Shown one piece after another: positions 8,320 through 17,571 of a DNA stretch of 64,000 nucleotides. The stretch is from an uncultured Marinobacter sp. (GTDB lineage Bacteria > Pseudomonadota > Gammaproteobacteria > Pseudomonadales > Oleiphilaceae). A program made the translations under genes and the position numbers. How positions within the stretch are numbered: the stretch's first letter is position 1; each line of letters opens with the position of its first letter. The notes under the pieces were generated by a model. It saw only the letters and a list, made by a program, of their open reading frames with translations. It did no database searches and had not been told where the DNA came from. The stretch spans positions 1-64,000 of the forward strand of contig NZ_CAMPJO010000006.1 in assembly GCF_946886895.1 (NCBI RefSeq), read 5' to 3'.

Positions 8320-9169
8320 GGTGATGGCGCAGCCGTTCAGAACCGCCGTGCTTGTCCTGGTGTGGGGCTGGTTGCTGTTCCTGGTGCTGGTACCGAACCT
8401 GCTGGTGGTGAGCGCCAGTGTGCTGTCCCGGAACCCGGACACGTTCATATCCCTGCCGTTCAGCCTGGCCGCGTACCGGCAACTGTTCGATCCGCTGTAC
8501 CTGGATGTGTTTCTGCACTCGCTGTACATGGCCGCCATGACCACGCTGGTGTGTCTGCTGATCGGCTACCCCTTTGCCTGGGCGCTGTCCCGGCTGGGTA
8601 AACAGCGTCAGCTCTGGCTGATTTTCCTGCTGATCGTGCCGTTCTGGACCAATTCGCTGGTGCGTACCTACGCACTCAAACTGATCCTGGCCACCAACGG
8701 CCTGCTGAACTCGCTGCTGATGTCCCTCGGGGTCATCGATGAACCCCTGCAGTTGCTGTACACCGAAGGGGCCGTGATCATCGGCCTGGTCTATTTGTTG
8801 TTGCCGTTCATGATCCTGCCATTGTATTCGGTGTTTGATGACCTTCGGGAGGAATTGCTGATGGCCTCGCACGATCTGGGGGCGGGCCGTGTGTCCACGT
8901 TCGTGCACGTAATTGTGCCACTGACCCTGCCCGGGGTGCTGGCGGGAGTCATGCTGGTGCTGTTGCCGGCCATGGGTCTGTTCTTTGTGCCGGATATCCT
9001 GGGCGGTTCCCGCAACCTGCTGGTGGGCAATGTCATCAAGAATCAGTTTCTCGACGCCCGTGACTGGCCCTTCGGGGCGGCGGCCAGCATTGTGCTGACC
9101 CTGGCCATGGCGGTGCTGATGTTCGCGCACCGGCTGAGCAAGCGGCGCCTTGGTGAGGAGGGAGCCTGA
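8312..9169 (+). CDS. potB: Polyamine ABC transporter permease PotB
   Basis: This inner-membrane permease of about 285 residues has six predicted helices and a binding-protein-dependent transport EAA loop ([29 protein letters not shown]) that docks onto PotA. The start is taken as the ATG at 8312, which overlaps the potA stop; an ATG at 8324 is also possible. The TGA at 9167-9169 overlaps the potC ATG by one base. The order ATPase, two permeases, binding protein matches classical potABCD. Confidence 0.9.
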   Translation: MPRVMAQPFRTAVLVLVWGWLLFLVLVPNLLVVSASVLSRNPDTFISLPFSLAAYRQLFDPLYLDVFLHSLYMAAMTTLVCLLIGYPFAWALSRLGKQRQLWLIFLLIVPFWTNSLVRTYALKLILATNGLLNSLLMSLGVIDEPLQLLYTEGAVIIGLVYLLLPFMILPLYSVFDDLREELLMASHDLGAGRVSTFVHVIVPLTLPGVLAGVMLVLLPAMGLFFVPDILGGSRNLLVGNVIKNQFLDARDWPFGAAASIVLTLAMAVLMFAHRLSKRRLGEEGA

Positions 9170-9939
9170 TGACACGCTGGCTGCCCCGGGTCTACCTCGC
9201 CTTCGTGTACCTGCTGCTGTACGTGCCCATTGTGGTGCTGATGGTGTTCTCGTTTAACGATTCACGCTCAGGCTATACCTGGGGTGGTCTGAGCCTGCGC
9301 TGGTATGAGGCATTGTTGAACAACCATGCCCTGGTGCAGGCCATGTGGAATTCCCTGTGGCTGGCCCTGTCGGCGGCCACGGTGTCGACCCTGATCGGTG
9401 CGCTGACGGCCCTGGCCCTGCACCGTTACCGGTTTCGCGGCAAAAAAGTGCTGCATGGCATGTTGTTCGTGGTGATGATGTCCCCCGAGATTGTGCTGGC
9501 GATCTCGCTGCTGGCGCTGTTCTTGCTGGTCGGGCTGCAACTGGGCTACGTTTCACTGTTGCTGGCCCACGTGACGTTCTGTCTGCCGTTTGTGGTGATT
9601 ACCGTCATGGCACGGCTGAGCGGGTTTGATGAAAGCCTGCCGGAGGCGGCCCGGGATCTGGGCGCCAGCGAATTCGCGATGACCCGCACGGTGCTGATTC
9701 CGGTCATTATGCCGGCATTACTGGCGGGCTGGTTGCTGGGGTTTACACTGTCGCTGGATGATGTGGTGGTCAGTACTTTTGTCAGCGGCCCGAGCTACGA
9801 CATTCTGCCCCTGAGGATTTACTCGATGGTGCGCGTGGGGCTGAAGCCGGAGGTGAATGCCCTGGGCACTCTGTTGCTGGTGTTTTCACTGGCTATGCTG
9901 ATGTTGTCTCAATGGATACTTACAAGGAGCAAACGATGA
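9169..9939 (+). CDS. potC: Polyamine ABC transporter permease PotC
   Basis: The 256-residue second permease of the system has six helices, opening with YLAFVYLLLYVPIVVLMVFS and containing FNDSRSGYTWGGLSLRWYEAL, a stretch very typical of PotC and PotI. Its cytoplasmic EAA loop (SLPEAARDLGASEFAMTRTVLIP) contacts PotA. It pairs with PotB to form the channel. The stop overlaps the potD start as ATGA at 9936-9939, and an AAGGAG site for potD lies inside the potC coding sequence. Confidence 0.92.
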   Translation: MTRWLPRVYLAFVYLLLYVPIVVLMVFSFNDSRSGYTWGGLSLRWYEALLNNHALVQAMWNSLWLALSAATVSTLIGALTALALHRYRFRGKKVLHGMLFVVMMSPEIVLAISLLALFLLVGLQLGYVSLLLAHVTFCLPFVVITVMARLSGFDESLPEAARDLGASEFAMTRTVLIPVIMPALLAGWLLGFTLSLDDVVVSTFVSGPSYDILPLRIYSMVRVGLKPEVNALGTLLLVFSLAMLMLSQWILTRSKR

Positions 9940-10976
9940 AGAAACTGGCCGTTGCCGGCCTGCTGGCGCTGGGGCTCACCGCTTGCAGCTCAGAGGAGCC
10001 GAAAGTCCTTAACCTGTACAACTGGTCTGAGTACATGCCCCAGGAGGTGCTCACCCGGTTCGAGGAAGAAACCGGTATTCAGGTGGTGTACACCACTTAT
10101 GACAGCAACGAAGCCATGTACGCCAAACTGAAATTGCTGGACGACAGCGCGGCCTATGATCTGGCCGTGCCTTCCACCTACTACGTCAGCAAGATGCGCC
10201 AGGAAGGCCTGCTGATGCCCATCGACCGCAGCAAGATCAAAGGCTTTGATGAGTTGGATCCGGAACTGGTCAACCTCGATATCGACCCGGACAACCAGTA
10301 CAGCATCCCCTACCTGTGGGGAACCACCGGGCTGGCGGTGGACACCGCCGATGTTGAAGGCGAGCCCGTGGATGCCTGGCAGGATTTGTGGGACGACCGG
10401 TTCAAGGGCCGGGTGATGCTCACCAACGACATGCGGGAAGTCTTCCATGTCGGTCTTCGGGTGCTGGGGTATTCCGGCAACAGCACCGATCCGGAGAAAA
10501 TCCGCGAGGCCTATGAGAAGCTGACGGAGCTGATGCCAGCGGTGCGCACGTTTAACTCCGATGCGCCCCGGGTCCCTTATCTGGAAGGAGAAACCGATGT
10601 CGGCATGATCTGGAACGGTGAGGCCGTTATGGCCCAGGACACCATGCCGGCGCTGGATTATGTGTATCCGGAGGAGGGCGTGATTGCCTGGCTCGACAGC
10701 TTTGTGATCCCGAAGAACGCCCGGAATCCCGAGGCCGCCCACAAGTTCATCAGTTTTGTGTTGCAGCCGGAAATCTCCGCCATGATCAGTGAAGAGATCG
10801 GTTACGCCACCCCGAACCTGGCCGCCCGGAAGTTACTGGATGATGTGGTGGCCGATAATCGAGCCAGCTACCCGACGCCGGACGATATGAAGAACGCCGA
10901 GTTTCAGGTGGATATTGGTGATGAGGCGTTGCAGGTGTACGCAAAGTATTGGGAAATGCTGAAATCCGGCCAGTGA
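9936..10976 (+). CDS. potD: Polyamine-binding lipoprotein PotD
   Basis: This 346-residue periplasmic binding protein has a lipoprotein signal (MKKLAVAGLLALGLTAC, acylated Cys at 17) and the PotD/PotF core starting LNLYNWSEYMP. It captures putrescine, spermidine or a related polyamine and delivers it to PotBC. AAGGAG at 9924-9929 precedes the ATG at 9936. E. coli PotD is a soluble periplasmic protein, so the lipobox is a departure, as in several other genera. Polyamine preference cannot be read with confidence. Confidence 0.9.
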   Translation: MKKLAVAGLLALGLTACSSEEPKVLNLYNWSEYMPQEVLTRFEEETGIQVVYTTYDSNEAMYAKLKLLDDSAAYDLAVPSTYYVSKMRQEGLLMPIDRSKIKGFDELDPELVNLDIDPDNQYSIPYLWGTTGLAVDTADVEGEPVDAWQDLWDDRFKGRVMLTNDMREVFHVGLRVLGYSGNSTDPEKIREAYEKLTELMPAVRTFNSDAPRVPYLEGETDVGMIWNGEAVMAQDTMPALDYVYPEEGVIAWLDSFVIPKNARNPEAAHKFISFVLQPEISAMISEEIGYATPNLAARKLLDDVVADNRASYPTPDDMKNAEFQVDIGDEALQVYAKYWEMLKSGQ

Positions 10977-11099
10977 ACAGGCCGGATTCGGGGTTGACGG
11001 CGATTTCGAATCGTTGACCTGTCGTCAGGGTAGGTATGTTGTTGCCTGCCTTGATCTATACTGACACTGATCGTTACCTTTTACAGGTTTCTTGCCCTG

Positions 11100-13364
11100 A
11101 TGTATGCGCCTGCCGCCAAGAGTCTGATCGTCGCCCTGCTGTGTGTGTGCAGCCTCGTGGCCGGCAGGGCCATGGCCTCTTCCCAGCCAGTGGATCGTGG
11201 TTGGGAGTACCGGTGGGGGGACTCGCCGTTTACTGAGCAGGGTGTTCCCGAATGGACGCAGGAGGCGGCGCCGGGCCAGTGGCACGCTATCGGTTTTCCG
11301 TCCAACCCGCCCGGCCGCGCCGGCCGCGAGCATGTCTGGTTCCGGGTGCCTTTGCCTTCCGGTGAATGGCAAACGCCGGTGCTCTACATTTTCAGTGTCG
11401 ACCTGATCACCCAGGTCTGGATGGACGGTCGGAAAATCTATCAGTACGGCGAGTTCGATGATCAGGGGCGTGGTCGGTTCGCGGGCTGGCCCTGGCACGA
11501 AATCCCGTTGCCGGATAACTACGAAAACCAATGGGTTTATTTCCGGGTATTTTCCAACTACACGGACATCGGGCTCTGGGGCGAGGTGTCCATCATGGAT
11601 CACTCGGATCTGGTGCTCTATATCCTGGGGAGTTCGCTGGAGGCGTTGATCGTGGCCGGCTTTTCGGCCCTGATTGCCCTGCTGGCCATGATCTTTGCGT
11701 TAGTGCAGACCGAGAAGAAGACGCTGGCCAGCATTGCTCTGTTCGCGTTGTCTTCGTCGGTACTGCTGGTGGCTGAGAGCCAGGCCAGCCTGTTGATCGC
11801 CAATCGGCCGTTGCTCTGGGATTACCTGGCCGCGGGCTCCTATTACCTGCTTCCCGTGGCACTGGGCCTGATGCTGGAGCAATGGTTGGCGGACCACCGC
11901 CCGTGGCTGATCAACCTGATCTGGAAGCTGCATCTGGTCTATGTGGTGGGCGCCCTTGGCCTGGCCCTGTCAGGCATGATTGACCTGTCTTCTACCTTCC
12001 CGCCGTTCGATGCCATGCTGCTGGTGTCATTGTCTGTCATTACCGTGGTCGTTGTACGGCGGTTTGCCGGGATGCGACGGGAACAGCAGGTTCTGCTCCT
12101 GGCCTACGGGGTATTCTGCGCCCTGTTGCTGGTGGACATGGCGGTCGCCCACGGGGTGCTGCCCTGGGGTCGGGTGCCGGTCAGTTGGGGCATCCTGGTG
12201 TTTTCCCTGGCGGTGGTGCTGATCTCCCTGTGGCATTATGCAAGTACCCAGCGGGCGCTGCAGCGACTGAACCTGTCGCTGGAGCAACAGGTGGCGCTCC
12301 GAACGCAAAAGGCGGAGTCCCTCGCCCGGCGTGAACAGGCCCGGGCCAGGCTGCTGACCTTTGAGAACGAGAAAAGCCGGGTATTGGGCGATGTGATTAC
12401 CCGGCTCCAGGACTGTTTCGGGCTGCAGCAGGCCTTTGGCCGACTGGCGGAGACCATGCCGGATTTATGCAGCCCGTTGAAAGGCACCCTGTATCGGCAT
12501 ACCGGTGATGGGGAGTATGAGCCGGTCAGTATCTGGGGCTACGGTGATCAAACCCCGGGCACGCCTGACCATCTCGATGCCTCTGAAAACCTGCCGAGGC
12601 CGACACGGTCCCGGATATCACTTCCGGAGGACTCGCCTGAACAGGCAGCACCCTATCTGTGTTTCTGGATCAATGTGGAATCGGCCAGCCAGGGCCTGGT
12701 AACCGAGGGTGTGTTGCTGCTCGAAGGCGTGGAGATTTTCACCCATGAGGAAAGTGACTATGGCGCTGCCCGGCTCTTTGCCGCACTGGACCAGGCCATC
12801 CAGCGCATCGGCCTGACCTTGTCCAGTATTGTCCTGCGGGAAGAGCTGCAGAAATTCTCCTACGAGGACGCGCTCACCGGTCTCAAGAACCGGCGTTATT
12901 TTGATCAGCTTTTTGAGCATGAAAAGGCTGTGGCTGGGCGCAACCGGGAGTCGCTGTCCTTGCTGGTCATCGACATTGATCATTTCAAGAGGTTCAACGA
13001 CAGCCATGGTCATGAGGCCGGTGACCGCGCTTTGCAGGCCGTGGCCATGGTTTTGCAGCGGCAGTTCCGGGAAAGCGATGTGGTGTGTCGCTATGGCGGG
13101 GAGGAATTTGTGGCGATCCTGCCGGGCGCTGGCACGGACGATGCCAGGGACAGGGCAGAGCATCTGTGCGACGCGATTCGCCAGCTGTCCGTTACGGTGC
13201 CCGAGAAGGCCCAGGAGCGGGTAACGGTATCGGTGGGCGTGGCCAGTTGGCCCGACAGTGGCGGCGAGCCAGAACAACTGGTCGGGCAGGCTGACAAGGC
13301 CCTGTATCAGGCCAAGCAGCGGGGTCGGGATCGCGTTGAGGTGTACCGGGCCTCAGACTACTAG
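11100..13364 (+). CDS. 7TM-DISM diguanylate cyclase (GGDEF)
   Basis: This 754-residue membrane enzyme has a signal peptide and a periplasmic 7TMR-DISM-type sensing domain (about 25-175). Seven transmembrane helices (about 180-395) of the 7TMR-DISM type follow, then a coiled coil, a GAF-like linker region and a C-terminal GGDEF domain. The active site reads GGEEF, and an RESD motif five residues before it is an intact inhibitory I-site (RxxD), so an active, product-inhibited cyclic-di-GMP synthase is expected. Extracellular carbohydrate-like or other small ligands are typical for such sensors. The 3' end overlaps the convergent teaD by 12 bases. Confidence 0.9.
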   Translation: MYAPAAKSLIVALLCVCSLVAGRAMASSQPVDRGWEYRWGDSPFTEQGVPEWTQEAAPGQWHAIGFPSNPPGRAGREHVWFRVPLPSGEWQTPVLYIFSVDLITQVWMDGRKIYQYGEFDDQGRGRFAGWPWHEIPLPDNYENQWVYFRVFSNYTDIGLWGEVSIMDHSDLVLYILGSSLEALIVAGFSALIALLAMIFALVQTEKKTLASIALFALSSSVLLVAESQASLLIANRPLLWDYLAAGSYYLLPVALGLMLEQWLADHRPWLINLIWKLHLVYVVGALGLALSGMIDLSSTFPPFDAMLLVSLSVITVVVVRRFAGMRREQQVLLLAYGVFCALLLVDMAVAHGVLPWGRVPVSWGILVFSLAVVLISLWHYASTQRALQRLNLSLEQQVALRTQKAESLARREQARARLLTFENEKSRVLGDVITRLQDCFGLQQAFGRLAETMPDLCSPLKGTLYRHTGDGEYEPVSIWGYGDQTPGTPDHLDASENLPRPTRSRISLPEDSPEQAAPYLCFWINVESASQGLVTEGVLLLEGVEIFTHEESDYGAARLFAALDQAIQRIGLTLSSIVLREELQKFSYEDALTGLKNRRYFDQLFEHEKAVAGRNRESLSLLVIDIDHFKRFNDSHGHEAGDRALQAVAMVLQRQFRESDVVCRYGGEEFVAILPGAGTDDARDRAEHLCDAIRQLSVTVPEKAQERVTVSVGVASWPDSGGEPEQLVGQADKALYQAKQRGRDRVEVYRASDY

Positions 13365-13796
13365 AACCGGACACTTGGCGTGGGAGGCCACCCGGTGGGA
13401 CACGCTGCCCAGAATCACGCCTTCCTTGTCACTGTGGGTGCCCCGGGTGCCGACCACAATCAGATCCGCCTCTTTGTCCTGGGCAAACTTGACGATCACC
13501 CGGGACGGCCGCCCCGCCTTCACAAAGCCTCGGACCTTGGTGGCGCCGCGCTCTTTGGCCAGACTCTTGGCATGATTGACCACTTCCTTGGCGTACTCTG
13601 ACAGGATTTTGTCCGGAATGTCCATCTCCACCGGGCGGCCGATCGACAGGGAGGCCTCAAACAGGCTGTGGTGCTTGTACACGCAGAGTATGAAGATCTC
13701 CGTGTCCGGCATCAGCTTCTGGAACTCAATGGCCTTGTCGAGCGCCTTCAGGGACGTTGTCGAACCGTCCACCGCGACCAGGATCCGTTTGAACAT
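13353..13796 (-). CDS. teaD: Universal stress protein TeaD-like (ATP-binding regulator of TeaABC)
   Basis: The 147-residue UspA-fold protein has the start KRILVAVDGS and the ATP-binding motif GTRGTHSDKEGVILGSVSHRV (G-2x-G-9x-G-S pattern). In Halomonas elongata TeaD is encoded right after teaABC and down-regulates ectoine uptake through ATP-dependent oligomerisation. The same gene order here makes that role likely. The gene follows teaC by 33 bases and ends inside the 3' end of the convergent diguanylate cyclase gene. Confidence 0.88.
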   Translation of the reverse strand: MFKRILVAVDGSTTSLKALDKAIEFQKLMPDTEIFILCVYKHHSLFEASLSIGRPVEMDIPDKILSEYAKEVVNHAKSLAKERGATKVRGFVKAGRPSRVIVKFAQDKEADLIVVGTRGTHSDKEGVILGSVSHRVASHAKCPVLVV

Positions 13797-13829
13797 GAGT
13801 GTCTCCCTGAAAGTTCCCCGTGGTTCGAG

Positions 13830-15113
13830 CTATCGATAAGCCAGGTCACGAAGGAACAGAGCGATTTGCGGAAACGCTATGATCAGACCCGCAGCCGCAA
13901 TCAGCATGATAATGAACGGTGGTGTGCCCCGGATCACCTCCCAGTAAGGACGCTTGAAAATCGCGATGGCGGTGAAGATGTCGCAACCGAACGGCGGCGT
14001 GGCGGAGCCGATGGCCACCTGCAGGGTAATCAGAACCCCCACCAATACCGGGTCCAGGCCGGTGGCCTGGATGGCCGGGGCGAAAATCGGCGTCAGTACC
14101 AGGATCACCACAATCGGATCCACGAACATACAGGCGACAAAGAACGCGATGCTGATGGCAATGAGGACGCCAACGGGGCCGGCTTCATCGATGCCAACGG
14201 CCGCCAGGATTGCATCCGGGATCTGGGCAAACGAAATAATCCAGGAGAAGCCGGTGCCCGCGGCAACCAGGATAAAGACCACGGCGGTGATCAGGCCGGT
14301 GGATTTGGCAATGCGCCAGATGTCAGCGGCCTGAAGTGAACGGAAGATGATGAACTCCAGGATCAGGGCATAAAGCACGCACACAGCCGCCGCCTCGGTG
14401 GGGCTGAAGATGCCGCCGTAGATACCACCGACGATAATAACCGGGAAAAACAGCGGCCAGAGCGCCTCCCTCGACGCCACCATCCGCTCTTTCCAGCTGG
14501 CCTTGTCTTCCGTCGGCAGCTTGTTTACCTGGGCATAGATCAGGCAGTAAATGGAAAACATGCAGAGAATCAGAAGGCCCGGCCCGATGCCGGCTATGAA
14601 CAGTTCGGCAATGGAGGTTTCCGAGACCACACCGTAGATAATAAAGCCGATACTGGGTGGAATCAGGAAGGCAATGTCACTGGAATTGATAATCAGTGCC
14701 AGGGTAAACGAGTCGGAGTAACCCGCTTTCAGCAGCCTGGGACGTAACGGCGAGCCGACCGCCACCACGGTGGCCTGGGTGGAGCCGGAGACCGCACCGA
14801 ACAGGGTGCAGGAGGTGGCGGTACTGATCGCCAAGCCACCCTTGATGTGGCCGATGAAGGACATGACCATGTGGATCAAGCGATCCGCGGACTGGCCCCG
14901 GGTCATGATGTCCGCGGCAAGAATGAACATGGGGACCGCAATGAGTGACGCGGGCCGGATACCGGCCATCATCTGCTGGATAAGCGTGGGCATCTGGCCG
15001 AAACCATCGAACATCATGATGAAGCCGACCACGGAGGCGGTGATCAGCGGGATCATCATCGGAAAGCCTAAGAGCAGCAGCCCGATCATGATCAGCATAA
15101 GCGTGGTCGCCAT
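13830..15113 (-). CDS. teaC: Ectoine TRAP transporter large membrane subunit
   Basis: This 427-residue DctM-family protein has about 12 membrane segments and the typical GATFPGxxG-like and PPSIGFIIYG motifs (LIPPSIGFIIYGVVSETS). It forms the ion-coupled translocation path with the small subunit. AAGGAAGGA lies just upstream of the ATG at 15113, which decides the start over an in-frame start at 15188. Identification as TeaC rests on its position between teaA/teaB and teaD and on the strong TeaA resemblance. Confidence 0.88.
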   Translation of the reverse strand: MATTLMLIMIGLLLLGFPMMIPLITASVVGFIMMFDGFGQMPTLIQQMMAGIRPASLIAVPMFILAADIMTRGQSADRLIHMVMSFIGHIKGGLAISTATSCTLFGAVSGSTQATVVAVGSPLRPRLLKAGYSDSFTLALIINSSDIAFLIPPSIGFIIYGVVSETSIAELFIAGIGPGLLILCMFSIYCLIYAQVNKLPTEDKASWKERMVASREALWPLFFPVIIVGGIYGGIFSPTEAAAVCVLYALILEFIIFRSLQAADIWRIAKSTGLITAVVFILVAAGTGFSWIISFAQIPDAILAAVGIDEAGPVGVLIAISIAFFVACMFVDPIVVILVLTPIFAPAIQATGLDPVLVGVLITLQVAIGSATPPFGCDIFTAIAIFKRPYWEVIRGTPPFIIMLIAAAGLIIAFPQIALFLRDLAYR

Positions 15114-15153
15114 GAGCGTATCCTTCCTTAAAGGTGACTGGCGGGTTGTGTAT

Positions 15154-15744
15154 TCATACTTCCGATTCGGTGTCGGCGTAGCCGTCACGCACGCCGGTCG
15201 ATAAATACACCTCGCGGGTGCGGAAATTCTTGATGGCCGTTAACAGATACTGGATACCGGTGATGGCGAACCCGACCGGTGCCCACACGTAAATCATCCA
15301 TACCTCGAAGCCCAGCGCAGGCAAGACCCGGCCCCGGCCAGCGAGGGTGACGATGTATTCGTAGGAGTAGTAACACAGGAAGAACATCACCACGGACGTG
15401 AACAGCGCGATGATGATCATCAGTATCTTGCGCCCCATCAACGGAAGCGCGTCGAATATGGCCGACATGCGAATGTGGCGACCGTGCCTGGCGGCGTAGC
15501 CAATGCCGGCAAAGGTAATCAGAATAATCAGGATCCGGTTGACTTCACCGGTGTAAAACATGCCTTCCTGGAAGACAAACCGCGCAACCACGTTGACGCA
15601 GGTGTTTAGTGCCATCAGCAGCACGCCCGCAGCGAGCATAACGGCTTCTATTTTGCTGATGAAGACGTCAATCGTACCCAGAAAGCCGGGTAATCCGGAC
15701 TCGAAGTGGCCGGTATCATCGGTATCCGGGGAATTGTCAGACAT
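15154..15744 (-). CDS. teaB: Ectoine TRAP transporter small membrane subunit
   Basis: The 196-residue DctQ-family protein has four membrane helices and an N-terminal cytoplasmic tail of about 25 residues (MSDNSPDTDDTGHF), as in TeaB. The sequence VNVVARFVFQ in the first half and RHGRHIRMSAIFDALP are typical of DctQ subunits. It pairs with the DctM-type subunit 40 bases downstream. A strong hairpin separates it from the binding-protein gene upstream. Confidence 0.87.
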   Translation of the reverse strand: MSDNSPDTDDTGHFESGLPGFLGTIDVFISKIEAVMLAAGVLLMALNTCVNVVARFVFQEGMFYTGEVNRILIILITFAGIGYAARHGRHIRMSAIFDALPLMGRKILMIIIALFTSVVMFFLCYYSYEYIVTLAGRGRVLPALGFEVWMIYVWAPVGFAITGIQYLLTAIKNFRTREVYLSTGVRDGYADTESEV

Positions 15745-15766
15745 GAGTGGTTACTCCGGGGGAAAG

Positions 15767-15797
15767 GCCGTGAAACAACATCCCGTTGTTTCACGGC
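15767..15797 (-). promoter_or_regulatory. Intercistronic hairpin between teaA and teaB
   Basis: Thirteen perfectly paired bases (15767-15779 with 15785-15797) enclose a five-base loop. The core arms are CCGTGAAACAAC and GTTGTTTCACGG. It lies after the binding-protein gene and before the membrane genes, with no run of T. Such hairpins typically protect or partly terminate the upstream mRNA so that more binding protein than membrane subunits is made. That role is inferred here. Confidence 0.7.
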
Positions 15798-15846
15798 ATT
15801 GGTTCCAAGCTGAACCCGGGCAGGACCCGGGGCCAGCGATCAGGGC

Positions 15847-16878
15847 TTATTTGTCGGCCTGAACTTCCTTGAGGTCTTCCTCGAACTGGTTCAGCAGCTT
15901 CTGGCCGCTCTCGCCGGTCATCTCGATAAACTTCTCCTTGACCTGGGGAGCGCGGGCCTGGAACGCGTCGATCTGTTCCTCTGTCAGGCGGGTAACAGTG
16001 ACTTCGTCACTGGCCTTCTTGATTTTCTCGAGGGCTTTTTCCGCCAGGCCATCAATGTGCACGAGGATTTTCTCGAACGCGTAGTCCGCGCCGTCCTGAA
16101 CCAGTTTCTGGTCCCCTTCAGACAGGCCCTGGTAGAAGTCCAGGTTTGCCATCATGGCGGTGGTGAACCAGCCATGGCCGGTGAAAGTCAGATTCGGGGA
16201 TACCTCGTACAGACCACCGGATTCAATCCAGAAGATCGGGTTCTCCTGACCGTTGATCATGTTGGTCTGCAGGGCGCCGTAGACTTCACCCCAGGGCAGT
16301 GGCGTCGGCGTGGCACCGAAGGCGTTATAGGTAGCAGACAGTAGCGGGTTGGTCATCACCCGGATTTTCTTGCCTTCGAAATCCGCTGGCGAGGTGATCG
16401 GCTCGTCGGCAGTCACCACCATTTCCCCTTCCGGATACATCTGCAGCAGCTTCAGGCCGTGCTCCGCGTAGAGCTTCGGGAACATCTCGTTGATGGCCTC
16501 ACTCTCACGGAAGAACTCCACCACGGTGTCCATATCGGTCGGCAACAGATACGGGATAAAGAAAATCTGGGCTTCGGGAATCAGCGAGCCGGTGAAACCG
16601 GGAGACTGGTTCACGAACTGCAGGATGCCGGCCAGGGTCTGCTCCATGATGTCACTGGATTCGCCCAGCTCGCCGAACCGGTAAACCTGAACGGAATGAT
16701 CGGAGTTGTCCTCGACATACTCCTTGAACTTCATGGCGAAAACGTCTTGCACATCGCCTTCATACTCTTCGTGGGCATAGCGCCAGGTGTCTGCACTAAC
16801 TGAGCTGGCCAGTGTTGCCGCGCCAACGGCAAATGCCGAAATGGCTGCCAGTTTTCTAAACTTGCTTTGGGTGCTCAT
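15847..16878 (-). CDS. teaA: Ectoine/hydroxyectoine-binding TRAP protein TeaA
   Basis: This 343-residue periplasmic binding protein has a signal peptide (about 1-29, cut near VSA). Long stretches read almost as I recall Halomonas elongata TeaA: WRYAHEEYEGDVQDVFA, VQVYRFGELGES, NQSPGFTGSLIP, ATPTPLPWGEVYG and GQENPIFWIESGG. TeaA binds ectoine and hydroxyectoine, used as osmoprotectants and nutrients in salty habitats. The gene leads the minus-strand operon teaA-teaB-teaC-teaD. A TATAAAAT-like box lies upstream near 16919-16927 on the minus strand, but its -35 partner is unclear. Confidence 0.93.
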   Translation of the reverse strand: MSTQSKFRKLAAISAFAVGAATLASSVSADTWRYAHEEYEGDVQDVFAMKFKEYVEDNSDHSVQVYRFGELGESSDIMEQTLAGILQFVNQSPGFTGSLIPEAQIFFIPYLLPTDMDTVVEFFRESEAINEMFPKLYAEHGLKLLQMYPEGEMVVTADEPITSPADFEGKKIRVMTNPLLSATYNAFGATPTPLPWGEVYGALQTNMINGQENPIFWIESGGLYEVSPNLTFTGHGWFTTAMMANLDFYQGLSEGDQKLVQDGADYAFEKILVHIDGLAEKALEKIKKASDEVTVTRLTEEQIDAFQARAPQVKEKFIEMTGESGQKLLNQFEEDLKEVQADK

Positions 16879-17019
16879 CGCATTGTCTCCGCTCGTTTTT
16901 TTACGTTAATGCTTTGTTACATTTTATAAGACTGGCAAAACAAAGCGGTTTTCGCAAGAAAATGGGCAAAAACATGAGACAGACCCGGTGTCTGTTACCA
17001 ATATCGCAAGTTCATGAAA

Positions 17020-17571
17020 TCACAATTGATTCGGATTTCGGAGGCAGGTATTCAGAAACAGCCGGAACTCGCTGGCAACCCGCGCCACGCTGTGTTCCAG
17101 CCGATGACCATCGGGCAAAACCAGGGCCGAAATGCCCTGCTGGCGGGCCAGCTCCAATACCGGCATAACCGGTACCACATCATCATTCCAGCCATGAATG
17201 ATCTGGCAATGGCGGGCCCGGATGACCGGACTGGACCGGGGGTAATCGGCCATCGCGAGTGCGGGCGCCAGCAAAAAGCAGCCAAGCACCGGTGTCTCTG
17301 AACTGGTTTGCGCACACACCCAGCCACCCATGCTGGAGCCTGCCAGGATGGTGTTCTCGGGACTTGCGCCAGCTCGATTCATGGCGTCCTGCATCTGCGC
17401 CAGCCGGGTGGCGGGGTCTTTGGTGCTGCGGTGGTCGATGGCATGAGCCCGGAGGTCGGCAAAGGTCTCGGCTTCGGCTTTCATGGCCTGGATCTTGGTG
17501 CTGCCCGGCCCGCTTTCCAGGCCGTGGGATAAAAACACATGAATGGGTGAGGGTGTGATGGCGGATGTCAT
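17020..17571 (-). CDS. Small alpha/beta hydrolase (YqiA/UPF0227-like)
   Basis: The 183-residue protein has the start [16 protein letters not shown], nucleophile elbow GSSMGG, an Asp in HGWNDDVVP and His in DGHRLEHSV, so a complete Ser-Asp-His triad. Short hydrolases of this kind cleave small esters or CoA thioesters; the exact substrate is unknown. It overlaps the upstream luciferase-like oxidoreductase gene by four bases (ATGA), so the two are probably co-translated. Confidence 0.8.
   Translation of the reverse strand: MTSAITPSPIHVFLSHGLESGPGSTKIQAMKAEAETFADLRAHAIDHRSTKDPATRLAQMQDAMNRAGASPENTILAGSSMGGWVCAQTSSETPVLGCFLLAPALAMADYPRSSPVIRARHCQIIHGWNDDVVPVMPVLELARQQGISALVLPDGHRLEHSVARVASEFRLFLNTCLRNPNQL

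Noticed and set aside
8243..9175. 310-residue open frame opposite potB
   Set aside because: Very rich in Gln and His (for example [16 protein letters not shown]), the usual antisense shadow of a membrane protein gene.
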